In this document: piece by piece, positions 1 through 13,500 of the stretch
How the letters are laid out: each line of letters begins with the position of its first letter
Numbering within the stretch: the stretch's first letter is position 1
Notes under the pieces: generated by a model
What the model was told of the DNA's origin: nothing
Database searches by the model: none
What the model saw: only the letters and a program-made list of their open reading frames with translations
Source: Albula goreensis
Lineage: Eukaryota > Chordata > Actinopteri > Albuliformes > Albulidae
Assembly (NCBI GenBank): GCA_022829145.1
Contig: CM040746.1
Location: forward strand, 6,415,184 to 6,479,183
Direction: 5' to 3'
DNA length: 64,000 nucleotides
Position numbers and translations under genes: made by a program

Positions 1-912
1 ATGGCACACACACCATACACACACACTACAGTAACACAATGGCACACACACCATACACACATACGACAGTAACACAATGGCACACACACCATACACACAT
101 ACGACAGTAACACAATGGCACACACACCATACACACATACGACAGTAACACAATGGCACACACACCATACACACATACGACAGTAACACAATGGCACACA
201 CACCATACACACACACTACAGTAACACAATGGCACACACACCATACACACATACGACAGTAACACAATGGCACACACACCATACACACATACGACAGTAA
301 CACAATGGCACACACACCATACACACACACACTACAGTAACACAATGGCATACACACCATACACACACACTACAGTAACACAATGGCACACACACCATAC
401 ACACATACGACAGTAACACAATGGCACACACACCATACACACATACGACAGTAACACAATGGCACACACACCATACACACATACGACAGTAACACAATGG
501 CACACACACATACACACATACGACAGTAACACAATGGCACACACACCATACACACACACTACAGTAACACAATGGCACACACACCATACACACATACGAC
601 AGTAACACAATGGCACACACACCATACACACATACGACAGTAACACAATGGCACACACACCATACACACATACGACAGTAACACAATGGCATACACACCA
701 TACACACACACTACAGTAACACAATGGCACACACACCATACACACACACTACAGTAACACAATGGCATACACACCATACACACACACTACAGTAACACAA
801 TGGCACACACACCATACACACATACGACAGTAACACAATGGCACACACACCATACACACACTACAGTAACACAATGGCACACACACCATACACACACACT
901 ACAGTAACACAA
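1..912. repeat. 38-bp minisatellite array
   Basis: About 24 copies of a 38-bp unit (acacaatggcacacacacca, then tacacacatacgacagta) run from the window edge to about 912. Variants differ by a-to-t or cg-to-ct changes and by 2-bp indels in the CA tract. All minus frames read through it as Cys/Val-rich peptide because 38 is not a multiple of three and the unit has few stops. I see no gene here. Confidence 0.95.
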
Positions 913-1298
913 TAACATACATACCCAATGATTGAACCCTTACCCCACACACCTCTTTTACTGTCTACAGTGTTTACATTGTTACTGTTTACAATGTTCA
1001 ATACTAGTTTTTTATTTATATCTTCTTTATATTTTTATATCTTATTTGTACTTGTATTACTTCAGATTTTTTATTACTATTACTTCAGATTTTTATACCC
1101 ATTATTTAAATTTTGTTTTATTTTCTTTTACTTACTTAATGCAAAATTGAGCTGGCTCTGAGACTAAGAGTTTCATCACTAGTAATGATGTCTGCATTGG
1201 TATCAAGTATACAACAATAAAGTTGAAACACATCAGTGATGCTCCCATACACATTAAAGACTTCAGTGCAGACTGACTGGAACATTCTTGGGGCTCAC
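913..1298. other. AT-rich spacer, no gene seen
   Basis: This stretch is strongly T-rich on the plus strand from about 960 to 1140. It follows the NLR exon at 1299 in transcript order, so it is probably intron or 3' flank of that gene. I found no further exon with the phase-2 acceptor that would be needed, and no clear minus-strand polyadenylation signal. Confidence 0.5.
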
Positions 1299-1553
1299 CT
1301 GATTGTGAGGGCGCCCTGGTCAGACAGCAGGGGAATGAGTGAGTGACCCTGGATGTGACATTTGCTCAGGTCCACATACTGCACTGTCCACACCCTCAGC
1401 AGTGATTCCAAACTGCTCAGCACAGTGGACAGCACCTCTGCTGGTGGCTTTGTGCAGGACAGGTCCAGAGACAGCTTCTCCAGCAATACTGGGCCATGAC
1501 CTCTCACTGCCCTCTGCACCCTGGCCAGTTCCATTGTCATACTCTCATTCAGT
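1299..1553 (-). CDS. NLR distal exon, LRR-like, not a copy of the module family
   Basis: The 255-bp exon (85 codons) is bounded by an acceptor ending tatttaag (exon starts at 1553) and a donor CAG|GTGAGC at 1298. Both ends are phase 2, matching the module exons. The peptide has leucine-rich segments such as LLEKLSLDLS and VQYVDLSKCHIQGHSLIPLL, typical of ribonuclease-inhibitor-type LRRs, and ends ALTIR like the modules' YISQLR ending. It follows the last module in transcript order and probably continues to another exon beyond the window. Confidence 0.65.
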
Positions 1554-4500
1554 CTTAAATACCAGATCACACATCAGTGCTGATCAGTACAGCATTCACA
1601 ATGTGAACACAAATTTAGAGAAATTTAATATGGTATTGGGCCACCATGTGTGGGCAGTGCAGCTTCCAGGTGTGCAGGAGCTGTTGAAGGTTTCGCTAGA
1701 GCAGGTTTAGTACTTGTTTCTTTGTCAGTTGTGTTTCTCACATTTGCCTGAACTGCTGTGCTTATATCTGTTGTTAGTTTAGTTTTACTCTTGTGCTCTT
1801 TTGCTTAATTTGTTTTCATTGTTTCTTCAACAGGTCATCCACAGGGTTTAGTCCATGCTATTCCCTCTGGCACTTGGGACTTTTACCCCACTCTAGGACT
1901 TTAACACTCTTGTCCCGGCATAATGCACTTTGAGTTGTAAGTCGCTCTAGAAAAGAGCATCTGTAAAATGCCTGTAATGTAATACTGTAATGCGTACCAG
2001 TGTCTGGAATTCTACAGGAGAAACAGGGCACTACTCTTTTATCGTAACCATTAAGGTGATAAACTCCTGATTAATTTATTGCTTAATTAACCACACCTGC
2101 ATAACTTTGAATACTGTCTCAGGCATCGTTCCTGAACATCCTATAAATGTTTGACTGGGTTTCTAATCTGTTGACTGAGAAGTCGATGTCATTAGAGTCA
2201 CATTTGTGTTAGGCTTTTAAAGCCATGAGAAAACTACTCCAGCTCAGCGAACGGTGCATTCTGACAAACCAGAATGGGACCCATTACTGCTATGATTATT
2301 GTTTATTGATTATAGTGCTCAGAATACTTTGTTAATCTATGATCTGATTGGCAATCAGTTACGCCAGCGATGGCTGTAGCTCCACATTGGTGCTCAGTCT
2401 TGAAACTAAATAAACTTTTCATTTTTATTGCTGATGGCATGGAAACTGAAATGACGTGGAAACTGAGATGTTAATGGACACAGTCCCTGTAAAATAAATA
2501 AATAGACGGATCACATTGACCAGCATCAGCAGCAATGGAAATTCCCTTGATGTATCAACAAAGGGTGAGTTCACATTTGAGCTGATATGAATTCAATTTG
2601 CAAGGAAAACTGGGAACATTTTTCAAAAAGAAAGAAAACACAGCAACTTAGGTGAGGACCTGACAACTGCCAGTTGCAGATGGAAGACACAAACTTATGT
2701 TGACCTTCATGTTTTTGGTGTAAATGAGTGTCAGATGACAGACCCTTCTCTCAGATGTTGAAAGGGAAGCTCCACTCATAGAAATTTGCTGTATACTCAC
2801 CTGATATGTGAAATGTAGAATATATGTGAATCTCTCTGTTGAGGGATATTATTAACAATGTTGACACACTTTAGAGGGAAATGAAGAGACCACCACACTC
2901 ACCTGAGCTCTGAAATATAGGGCAGACACTCAAGCAACTCCCTCACTTCATTCTCTTCATCTGACCAGCCCGTCAGCTTCACTGGTTTCTTGACTGTCTG
3001 GAGTTTCAGCACTTTGAGGAAGAGAGAGGCCTTTCTCTTTGAGAGGTCTATAGCCCACTCTGCAGGAGCTGATTGGTAAAGTGTCTGTAATGCTGACAGA
3101 ACTCTCCTGCCTGTTCGAGTCTCATAGTCCTCCACACGTGAGTACAGATCCAGCAGGGCATTGCTATGTGTTTCTGATTCTTCATCATCTAAGGCGTTTT
3201 CAAAACTGTAAACCGATGATAACAAAGTCACTGTCCTCCGTCCCGTCTCTGCTTCATGCACCACTGCCTGAAACCAGAGCTCCAGCACACAGTGGGCTGC
3301 TTTTTCAAAGTTATAGTTCCAGTGACACTTGCTGCTGTAAGAAAGAGAAAAACAAGTCATATAAACATGGTTCCCTCATACAGGTGTTTGCAACGTGGGG
3401 TCTGGGTCCTCAAAAACAAAGAAGTGTTTTTCTCTTTTAAAAACAACATTTGTTTGAATTTATTTGCAGGTATATCTACATACAGTATGTCATAAAACAC
3501 ATGTTGTACATTTCCAGGAAAACAAAACCAGAGTAATTAATCGATCCAGAATATTGTTATAACTGTCATTATTAACATTATATTTTACATATATACATGT
3601 GGCATATGCAGACAATAACAGCTTATGTATATTGTGTCTTTGTGTGAATGTTTGTGCATGTGTTTGCATGAATGTTTATGGATGTGTATGTGCCTGATTT
3701 TCTGTGCATGTAACTGAGTGTGAATGTGTGTTTTGTGTGCACATGTAACTACTCCTACACTGTGTTTCTGCTCTATGAGTGCTTTTGCATGTCAGTGAGA
3801 TTGTCATAGTGTGTATGGGTGTTATACTTTCTGAAGAGGGACAAGGAAGAGATTTCTACACCTATGGCACTTTTAGGCCTGTAGAGCATTTGAGGTGAGG
3901 CAACACTTATGAATTTAAATTTTAAACTCTTCAGTCACATACATATATGATATCAAATTAACATGCCAAAACAAATGACCTTGTGATGGCTCATTTGAGC
4001 TGAATCTCTGTGTTCAGGGATATTATTAACAATGTTAACACACTTTAGAGAGAAATGAAGAGACCCACACACTCACCTGAGCTGTGAAATATAGGGCAGA
4101 CACTCAAGGAAAATCCTCATTTCACTCTCTTCATCTGACCAGCCCATCAGCCTCACTGGTTTCTTGACTGTCTGGAGTTTCAGCACTTTGAGGAAGAGAG
4201 AGGCCTTTCTCTTTGAGAGGTCTATAATCCACTCTGCAGGACCTGACTGGTAAAGTGTCTGTAATGCTGACAGAACTCTCCTGCCTGTTCGAGTCTCATA
4301 GTCCTCCACACGTGAGTACAGATCCAGCAGGGCATTGCTATGTGTTTCTGATTCTTCATCATTTAAGGCGTTTTCAAAACTGTAAACTGATGATAAAAAT
4401 GTGACTGTCCTCTGTCCTGTCTCTGCTTCATGCAACGCTGCCTGAAACCAGAGCTCCTGCTCACAGTGGGCTGCTTTTTCAAAATTATAGTTCCAGTGAC

Positions 4501-7500
4501 ACTTGCTGCTGTAAGAAAGAGAAAAACAAGTCAAATAAACATGGTTCCCTCATACAGGTATTCGCAACGTGGGGTCTGGGTCCTCAAAAACAAAGAAGTG
4601 TTTTTCTCTTTTAAAAACAACATTTGTTTGAATTTATTTGCAGGTATATCTACATACAGTATGTCATAAAACACATGTTGTACATTTCCAGGAAAACAAA
4701 ACCAGAGTAATTAATCGATCCAGAATATTGTTATAACTGTCATTATTAACATTATATTTTACATATATACATGTGGCATATGCAGACAATAACAGCTTAT
4801 GTATATTGTGTCTTTGTGTGAATGTTTGTGCATGTGTTTGCATGAATGTTTATGGATGTGTATGTGCCTGATTTTTTGTGCATGTAACTGAGTGTGAATA
4901 TGTGTTTTGTGTGCACATGTAACTACTCCTACACTGTGTTTCTGCTCTATGAGTGCTTTTGCATGTCAGTGAGATTGTCATAGTGTGTATGGGTGTTATA
5001 CTGTCTGAAGAGGGACAAGGAAGAGATTTCTACACCTATGGCACTTTTAGGCCTGTAGAGCATTTGAGGTGAGGCAACACTTATGAATTTAAATTTTAAA
5101 CTCTTCAGTCACATAAATATATGATATCAAATTATCATGCCAAAACAAATGACCTTGTGATGGCTCATTTGAGCTGAATCTCTCTGTTGAGGGATACTAT
5201 TAACAATGTTAACACACTTTAGAGAGAAATGAAGAGACCCACACACTCACCTGAGCTGTGAAATATAGGGCAGACACTCAAGGAAATTCCTCACTTCATT
5301 CTCTTCATCTGACCAGCCCAGCAGCCTCACTGGTTTCTTGACTGTCTGGAGTTTCAGCACTTCAAGGAAGTGAGAGGCCTTTCTGTCTGAGAGGTCTATA
5401 GCCCACTCTGCAGGACCTGACAGGTAAAGTGTCCTTAATGGTGACAGAACACTCCTGCCTGTTTGAGTCTCATAGTCCTTCACACGTGAGTACAGATCCA
5501 GCAGGACATTACAACCCTCTTCCAGTAAGAAATAATCATATTCTTTATCAAAATGTTGGTCAGAATAAAAGGTTTGGAAATCATAAGCAGATAATAAAGA
5601 TGTCAGTGTTGTCTGTGCTGCCTCTGAGTCACTGACTACTGCCTGAAACAACAGCTCCAGTGGAATGCCTACTTTCACTTCATGAAGACCGTCATAAAAT
5701 CTGTAAAAGAGAAAGCAATTATGTTACCAAGGTTTCCCAGGAGAAGGCTTCTCACGTTGGGGTTTAGACTGGGGTTCAGGGGTCCATGAAGGAGTCCCAG
5801 TACATCATCAATAAAATAGGAGATTTTTCCATATGAATAATATTTTATGTTTCCATATTTCACTGAATTTTATTAAACTGCTACAAGTTCTAAATAGGCC
5901 CAGATCCATGAATTAGAGATATCTCTTCTTTGACATGCTTCCATGAACTAGTACAGCATGTTCTGCATCACAGTCTACAGTAGGTGCTGCATGAAAGTTT
6001 CAAACAGTAACCCTTTAACAGCAACCCTTTTTCCAGCAGAACCCATCACTGTTGAAACTCTACTATGGTTCCATTTTATTTTCTCTCTACCATTACTTTA
6101 AGTTCAGGCTACATTTCAGCTACACCATAACCAGTTATGTCTGTAACTTTACATTGGTGGGGTAGTTGCTGGCTCAGCCTCACCCAGGTGATATAGAGGG
6201 TAAACTGAATAAACTCATCATTGTCATTACTGATTGGTGTTTTGACCACATGAATCCATATTCCTCTGATGACACATGCAATACAGTGTAACATCTACAG
6301 TGTGAAAATAGTGAAGCTGATGGGCACATAAATTTCACATGTGCACCTGCTTCCTCCTGAGTCTATAGGAGAGGTTCATGTTGAGCCTGATGAAGTTTAA
6401 TTAGGATGAAACAATGGGGGATATTTTCATGAAGAGAAGTAGTGCATAGATATTCAGCTATCACAACTGCCACTTAAACCACAAAGACACTAAGTCATAT
6501 TTTCCTTCATGTTTTTGATGTAAATGTCTTTTAAAACAGCTAAGTGAGTGACACACATTGACCATATTGTTTTCAGGTTAAATGTCCTGTCATTAGAGCT
6601 ATGTGAGTGTCAGGTGTTGGAGGGAAAGCTCCACTGAGAGATATGTGCTGTAGAGACAGAATACACTCACCTGAGCTGTGAAATATAGGGCAGACACTCA
6701 AGCAACTTCCTCACTTCACTCTCTTCATCTGACCAGTCCAGCAGCTCCACTGGTTTCTTGACTCTCTGGAGTTTCAGCACTTCGAGGAAGAGAGAGGCCT
6801 TTCTCTCTGAGAGGTCTATAACCCACTCTGCAGGAGCTGACTGGTAAAGTGTCTGTAATGCTGACAGAAAACTCCTGCCTGTTTGAGTCTCATAGACCTT
6901 CACATGTGAGTACACATCCAGCAGGAATTCACTCTGTTGTACAGCACTGTTCAAACTAAGAGCTGACATCAGTGTCCCTGTGATGTTCTGTCCTGTCTCT
7001 GTCTCATAGAGAGCTCCTTGCAGACACAGATCCATGTTGAATGAAGACACTCTCCTCTTCCACTCTTCAGAGGAGTCTGTCTGGTGTTGTGGTGGAATAA
7101 AGCTGGAGGAAGAGTCACATACACAGTTTGAGATGAAATTACAGAAATAACTATGCTGTAATTCAGCATGTTCAAGATCATTCCCAAAAGCACAATCTTG
7201 CAAGTGAAACAAAGGAAGCAGTTTTCCCAGATATTCTGAAAGCTGCTGTTATCTCTCCAATCTAATAAATCTTGATATTGGGCTGAATTAACCAGTTATA
7301 GACCCTTCAGTATACTCCCCATAGTATCTAAAGGAATGGAGAGAGTGGTTACAAATCAGCTAATCAGTCTTTTTGTATTCTGGTCGTCATCAACTACACC
7401 CAATGCAGTTTGGCTTTACTGTACATCATTCTACACAGTCAGCAAATTGTTACTTTTATGTATTTATTTATTTTTGAAATGTTGCATAGAGGAGGAGTGG

Positions 7501-10500
7501 TTGGAGCCATTTTGATATGATCTAAAAAAAGACCTTTGACACAGTAAATAATGATGTACTGTTATCTAAATTGTCCGCACATAATATCTCTCCAAACACA
7601 ACATACTGGATGACTTCATATTTGGGCAATAGACACACTGCAGAAGGATTAATTGACATTTGTCCCCAAGCACAGAATGCCCCTTAGAAGTCCCTCAAGG
7701 TTCCATTTTAGGTCCCCTATTGTTTAGTATTTATATGAATGATTTACCATGTTGCTCCACAGATTAAAATACAGATGTATGTTCATGACATAGTCATCTA
7801 TGCCTATACCGAGACTAAGTAGAAAGCTGCTTCTGTACTCACAGATGCAATGAATAAAACAATGGACTGGCTGAATCACTCCCGCCTGACACTGAATATC
7901 TCAAAAATGGTTAATGTGTTTTTTTTCCTATCAGAAAATGACACTCCCCCACACATTTTAGTTAAAGGACAGCACATTGAAGCTGTCCAGCATTTTAAAT
8001 ATTTATTAAGCGTGATTTAACTTTTAATAAACATGTCTAAAAAATAGAGGAACTATCAAACATAACCTAACTCACTTCAAATTTATCCACAATCAAATGA
8101 GTATTGGTGCGGGTAGATTGTAAATACATAAAATGATACCGTCTCATCTCTCTTATTGTCTTATAGCTTTGTCTCAAGTAAGCTGCACAACTATGCAGCC
8201 AATTCTCAAAATTTAATAAACAGACACTTAAGAAGGTACTTCGTGAAAAAACAAGTTCTCGTCATCATATTATAATATTATGGTGATATCATCAATAAAT
8301 ATGATTTTTCAACAACTGAAAATGACATTTTCATGGCCAATGTCTGCTTACTATATAAGATATAAGGAATTGCCTCACTACCGCTTAAACATGTTGTATC
8401 ATACTGCAGTACTGCCACAATGACAAGATCCTAATCAAAAGGGGACTGTTGCATCAAACTCAGATCCAGTAAGTTTAGTATGACAGCCTTCTCAGTCAAA
8501 GCAGCTGAGCTGTGCTGTGGAACACCTTGCTGACTAGAATCAGAGAGTGCAATACACTGAAGGGTTTTAAGTCCTGTGTTAAAAAAAAGGTAAAAATAAA
8601 AACCAGTCATGCACTCATTAGTTAATCAATGTAGTGGCTTGTTTTGTTGGCTTCTTGCTTGTATGTTTCTGTCTAAATGAATATTTAAGATATGTACTGG
8701 ACTACTGCATGTATATAATGTAATTTTTATGTTATCTTAATTTAGTTATGCCTTTTCATGTAATGCAGTGTTTTTTATACTACCTTTTGATATGCATGTG
8801 TGTATGTGTCTTGTGGTGCCGGGAGAGGTGCTTCACCCCCTTGGATTGCTGTCCATTCCGTTTCCCTCCCTCAGGCTGGAGAGAATGCAGGAACTTTCAC
8901 AGCAACGTCCTCACTAACAGGCAGGCTCAGCTGGAGGTGATTTCCAATCAACTCAGGTGTGAGCACTTGCCTTCAATTAAGCCACTTTGAAGGCTGCGAA
9001 GGAGACGGGGTTGGTTGGGTTTTTGTGTTGTTGTTTCCCCCCAACTGTGCTGTTTTCTGTTTTATGGTGTAATTTTGCTGTTCTCTTTGTTTTGTTGGTT
9101 TTTCCCCCAAAAAGGGTAGATAAAAAGGTTGTTGGCCAATTTTACTTTAAACTTTTGTCTGTTTTCCTTCCACTCACCACCTGGCTCAGTGGCCGCACCA
9201 TATATATAAGTGTGTGTATGCATTTTCTTGGTATTGACTAACATTTTTCCTTACTTCTTACTTTCCTTACTTCTTTCTTCATTGAATACATAATCCACAC
9301 TGTTTCCAGACTGTATACTGTTGCCTCCTGTCAGGGAACTACAGATGAAAATGACCTCATAGCTATATCTGACACAGTATATTTATTAAGCAGTCCCTGT
9401 TAGATAACTAAATAAATAAAAGAAAAGACTAAGAAAAAGAATAACACACACTCACCTGAGCTGTGAAATATAGGGCAGACACTGAAGGAAATTCCTCACT
9501 TCATTCTCTTCATCTGACCAGCCCATCAGCCTCACTGGTTTCTTGACTGTCTGGAGTTTCAGCACTTTGAGGAAGAGAGAGGTCTTTCTCTTTGAGAGGT
9601 CTATAACCCACTCTGCAGGAGCTGACTGGTAAAGTGTCTGTAATGCTAACAGAAAACTCCTGCCTGTTTGAGTCTCATAGTCCTTCACATGTGAGTACAG
9701 ATCCAGCAGGGCAGTGCTATGTTTTTCTGATGCTCGATAATCATAGGTGTTTTCAAAACTGTAAACCGATGATAACAATGTCACTGTCCTCTGTCCTGTC
9801 TCTGCTTCATGCAACGCTGCCTGAAACCAGAGCTCCTGGACACAGTGGGCTGTTTTTTTAAGGTCAGAGTCCCAGTGAACATTACAGCTGTAAGAGAGAA
9901 AACCAGTCATGTAAACATCGTTCTCTCATAAAAGTGTACCCAACCTGGGATTAGGGTATTTTTCTCTTTTTAAAAGAATGTTTGAATTTAATAGCATGTA
10001 TATCTATATACAGTATGTCATAAAACACACATTGTACATTTCCAGATAAACAAAATATGTGTAATTAAGAATACTGTGTATAATTTTGTAATAATTGTCA
10101 TTATTAACGTTATTTTTAATGTAACAAATAGATGTAGCATATGCAGACAATCACATCTTGTGTATACATGACTGACTTTGTATGAATGTTTGTGCATGCG
10201 TTTTGCATGCATGTTTGTGGGTGTGTATGTGCCTGATTTTCTGTGCATGTAACTGAGTGTGAATGTGTGTTTTGTGTGCATATGTAACTACTTCTACACT
10301 GGTTTTCTGCTGTAAGAGTGCTTGTGCATGTCAGTGAGTTTGTCATAGTGTGTATGGGTGTTACACTGTCTGAGTAGGGACAAGGAGGAGATTTCAACAC
10401 CTACAGCACTTTTAGGCCTATTCAGGTTAGGGAACACTTATGAATTTAAATTTTAAACTCTTCAGTCACATAATATATGATAACAAATTAACATGCCAAT

Positions 10501-13500
10501 ACAAATGCCAATACAAATGCCCTTGTGATGGCTTATTTGAGCCGAATCTCTGTGTTGAGGGATATTATTGATAATGTTGACACACTTTAGGGGAAATGAA
10601 GAGATCACCACACTCACCTGAGCTGTGAAATATAGGGCAGACACTCAAGGAAATTCCTCACTTCATTCTCTTCATCTGACCAGCCCAGCAGCCTCACTGG
10701 TTTCTTGACTGTCTGGAGTTTCAGCACTTCAAGGAAGTGAGAGGCCTTTCTCTTTGAGAGGTCTATAGCCCATTCTGCAGGACCTGACTGGTAAAGTGTC
10801 TGTAATGCTGACAGAACACTCCTGCCTGTTCGAGTCTCATAGTCCTTCACACGTGAGTACACATCCAGCAGGACATTACAACCCTCTTCCAGTAAGAAAC
10901 AATAATATTCTTTATCAAAATGTTGGTCAGAATAAAAGGTTTGGAAATCATAAGCAGATAATAAAGATGTCAGTGTTGTCTGTGCTGCCTCTGAGTCACT
11001 GACTACTGCCTGAAACAACAGCTCCAGTGGAATGCCCACTTTCACTTCATGAAGACCGTCATAAAATCTGTAAAAGAGAAAGCAATTATGTTACCAAGGT
11101 TTCCCAGGAGAAGGCTTCTCACGTTGGGGTTTAGACTGGGGTTCAGGGGTCCATGAAGGAGTCCCAGTACATCATCAATAAAATAGGAAATTTTTCCACA
11201 TGAATAATATTTTATGTTTCCATATTTCACTGAATTTTATTAAACTGCTACATGTTTTATATAGGCCCAGAGTCATGACGTAGAGATATCTCTTCTTTGA
11301 CATGCTTCCATGTACTAGTACAGCATGTTCTGCATCGCAGTCTACAGTAGGTGCTGCATGAAAGTGTCAAACAGTAACCCTTTAACAGCAACCCTTTTTC
11401 CAGCAGAACCCATCACTGTTGAAACTCTACTATGGTTCCATTTTATTTTCTCTCTACCATTACTTTAAGTTCAGGCTACATTTCAGCTACACCATAACCA
11501 GTTATGTCTGTAACTTTACATTGGTGGGGTAGTTGCTGGCTCAGCCTCACCCAGGTGATATAGAGGGTAAACTGAATAAACTCAACATTGCTGATTGGTG
11601 TTTTGACCTTCCCTGGCCGGCCAAAAACCAGCAGGTTCACATGACTCCATATTCCTCTGATGACACATGCAATACAGTGTAACATCTACAGTGTGAAAAT
11701 AGTGAAGCTGATGGGCACATACATTTCACATGTGCACCTGCTTCCTCCTGAGTCTGTAGGAGAGGTTCATGTTGAGCCTGATTTAGTTTAATTAGGATGA
11801 AACAATGGGGGATATTTTCATGAAGAGAAGTAGTGCATAGATATTCAGGTATGACAACTGCCACTTAAACCACAAAGACACTAAGTCATGTTTTCCTTCA
11901 TGTTTTTGATGTAAATGTCTTTTAGAAGAGCTAAGTGAGTGACACACATTGACCATATTGTTTTCAGGTTAAATGTCCTGTCATTAGAGCTATGTGAGTG
12001 TCAGGTGTTGGAGGGAAAGCTCCACTGAGAGATATGTGCTGTAGAGAGAGAATACACTCACTCGATCAGTGAAATATAGGGCAGACACTCAAGCAACTTC
12101 TTCACTTCATTCTCTTCATCTGACCAGCCCGTCAGCCTCACTGGTTTCTTGACTGTCTGGAGTTTCAGCACTTCAAGGAAGTGAGAGGCCTTTCTCTTTG
12201 AGAGGTCTATAACCCACTCTGCAGGACCTGACAGGTAAAGTGTCCTTAATGGTGACAGAACACTCCTGCCTGTTCGAGTCTCATAGTCCTTCACACGTGA
12301 GTACAGATCCAGCAGGACATTACAACCCTCTTCCAGTAAGAAATAATAATATTCTTTATCAAAATGTTGGTCAGAATAAAAGGTTTGGAAATCATAAACA
12401 GATAATAAAGATGTCAGTGTTGTCTGTCCTGCCTCTAAGTCACCGACTGCTGCCTGAAACAACAGCTCCAGTGGAATGAAAATTTCACATCCATATCGAC
12501 CGTCATAAAATCTGTAAAAGAGAAAGCAATTATGTTACCAAGGTTTCCCAGGAGAAGGCTTCTCACGTTGGGGTTTAGACTGGGGTTCAGGGGTCCATGA
12601 AGGAGTCCCAGTACATCATCAATAAAATAGGAGATTTTTCCATATGAATAATATTTTATGTTTCCATATTTCACTGAATTTTATTAAACTGCTACATGTT
12701 TTAAATAGGCCCAGATCCATGAAGTAGAGATATCTCTTCTCTGACATGCTTCCATGCACTAGTAAAACATATTCTGCATTGCAGTCTACAGTAGGTGCTG
12801 CATGAAAGTGTCAAACAGTAACCCTTTAACAGCAACCCTTTTTCCAACAGATCCCACCACTGTCGAAACTCTACTATGGTTCCATTTTATTTTCTCTCTC
12901 CTTTAATTTACGTTCAGGCTACATTTCAGCTACACCATAACCAGTTATGTCTGTAACTTTACATTGGTGGGGTAACTGCTGGCTCAGCCTCACCCAGGTG
13001 ATGTAGAGGGTAAACTGAATAAACTCATCAGGGTCATTACTGATTGGTGTTTTGACCTTCCCTGGCCGGCCAAAAACCAGCAGGTTCACATGAATCCATA
13101 TTCCTCTGATGACACGTGCAATACAGTGTAACTTCTACAGTGTGAAAATAGTGAAGCTGATGGGCACATACATTTTACATGTGCACCTGCTTCCTCCTGA
13201 GTCTGTAAGAGAGGTTCATGTTCAGCCTGATGAAGTTTAATTTGGTTCCCAAAATGGGGAACATTCTATACGCCTGTCATCGTTTTCTCAGTGTATTATC
13301 CTGTCTGTGTTCTTGACTCTCGTTTTTGGATTACCACTTTGCCCGATTGCTGTGTTTTTTGGATCCCTGACCTTTTGCCTGTTTTCTCGTTGTTGAGCTT
13401 GGATTGTACCTTTGCTGTGCCCATCTGATTTTGAGCCCTGCCTGGACTTGATTTCTGATTCTTGGAATGTGTTCTGGCTTTAATAAACTTTTGTTTATTT

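Larger units (their letters stand above)
2903..5250. repeat. 1174-bp tandem duplication of exon plus intron
   Basis: The start-to-start distances 2903-4077 and 4077-5251 are both exactly 1174 bp. The two spacers share long near-identical stretches, for example cttatgtatattgtgtcttt and gatttctacacctatggcac, with scattered single-base differences. This is a very recent duplication of a whole module exon with its intron. Confidence 0.85.
5251..13263. repeat. About 1.4-kb block present three times (5251, 10618, 12062)
   Basis: The class B module and its 3'-lying spacer (transcript upstream) occur at 5251-6670, 10618-12061 and 12062-about 13263. Shared landmarks are ccatgaaggagtcccagtac, cagtctacagtaggtgctgc and ggtggggtagttgctggctc. 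Copies two and three carry an extra ccctggccggccaaaaacca segment that copy one lacks. Confidence 0.8.

Noticed and set aside
26..783. Cysteine/valine-rich minus frames
   Set aside because: These are translations of the 38-bp array, open in several frames at once.
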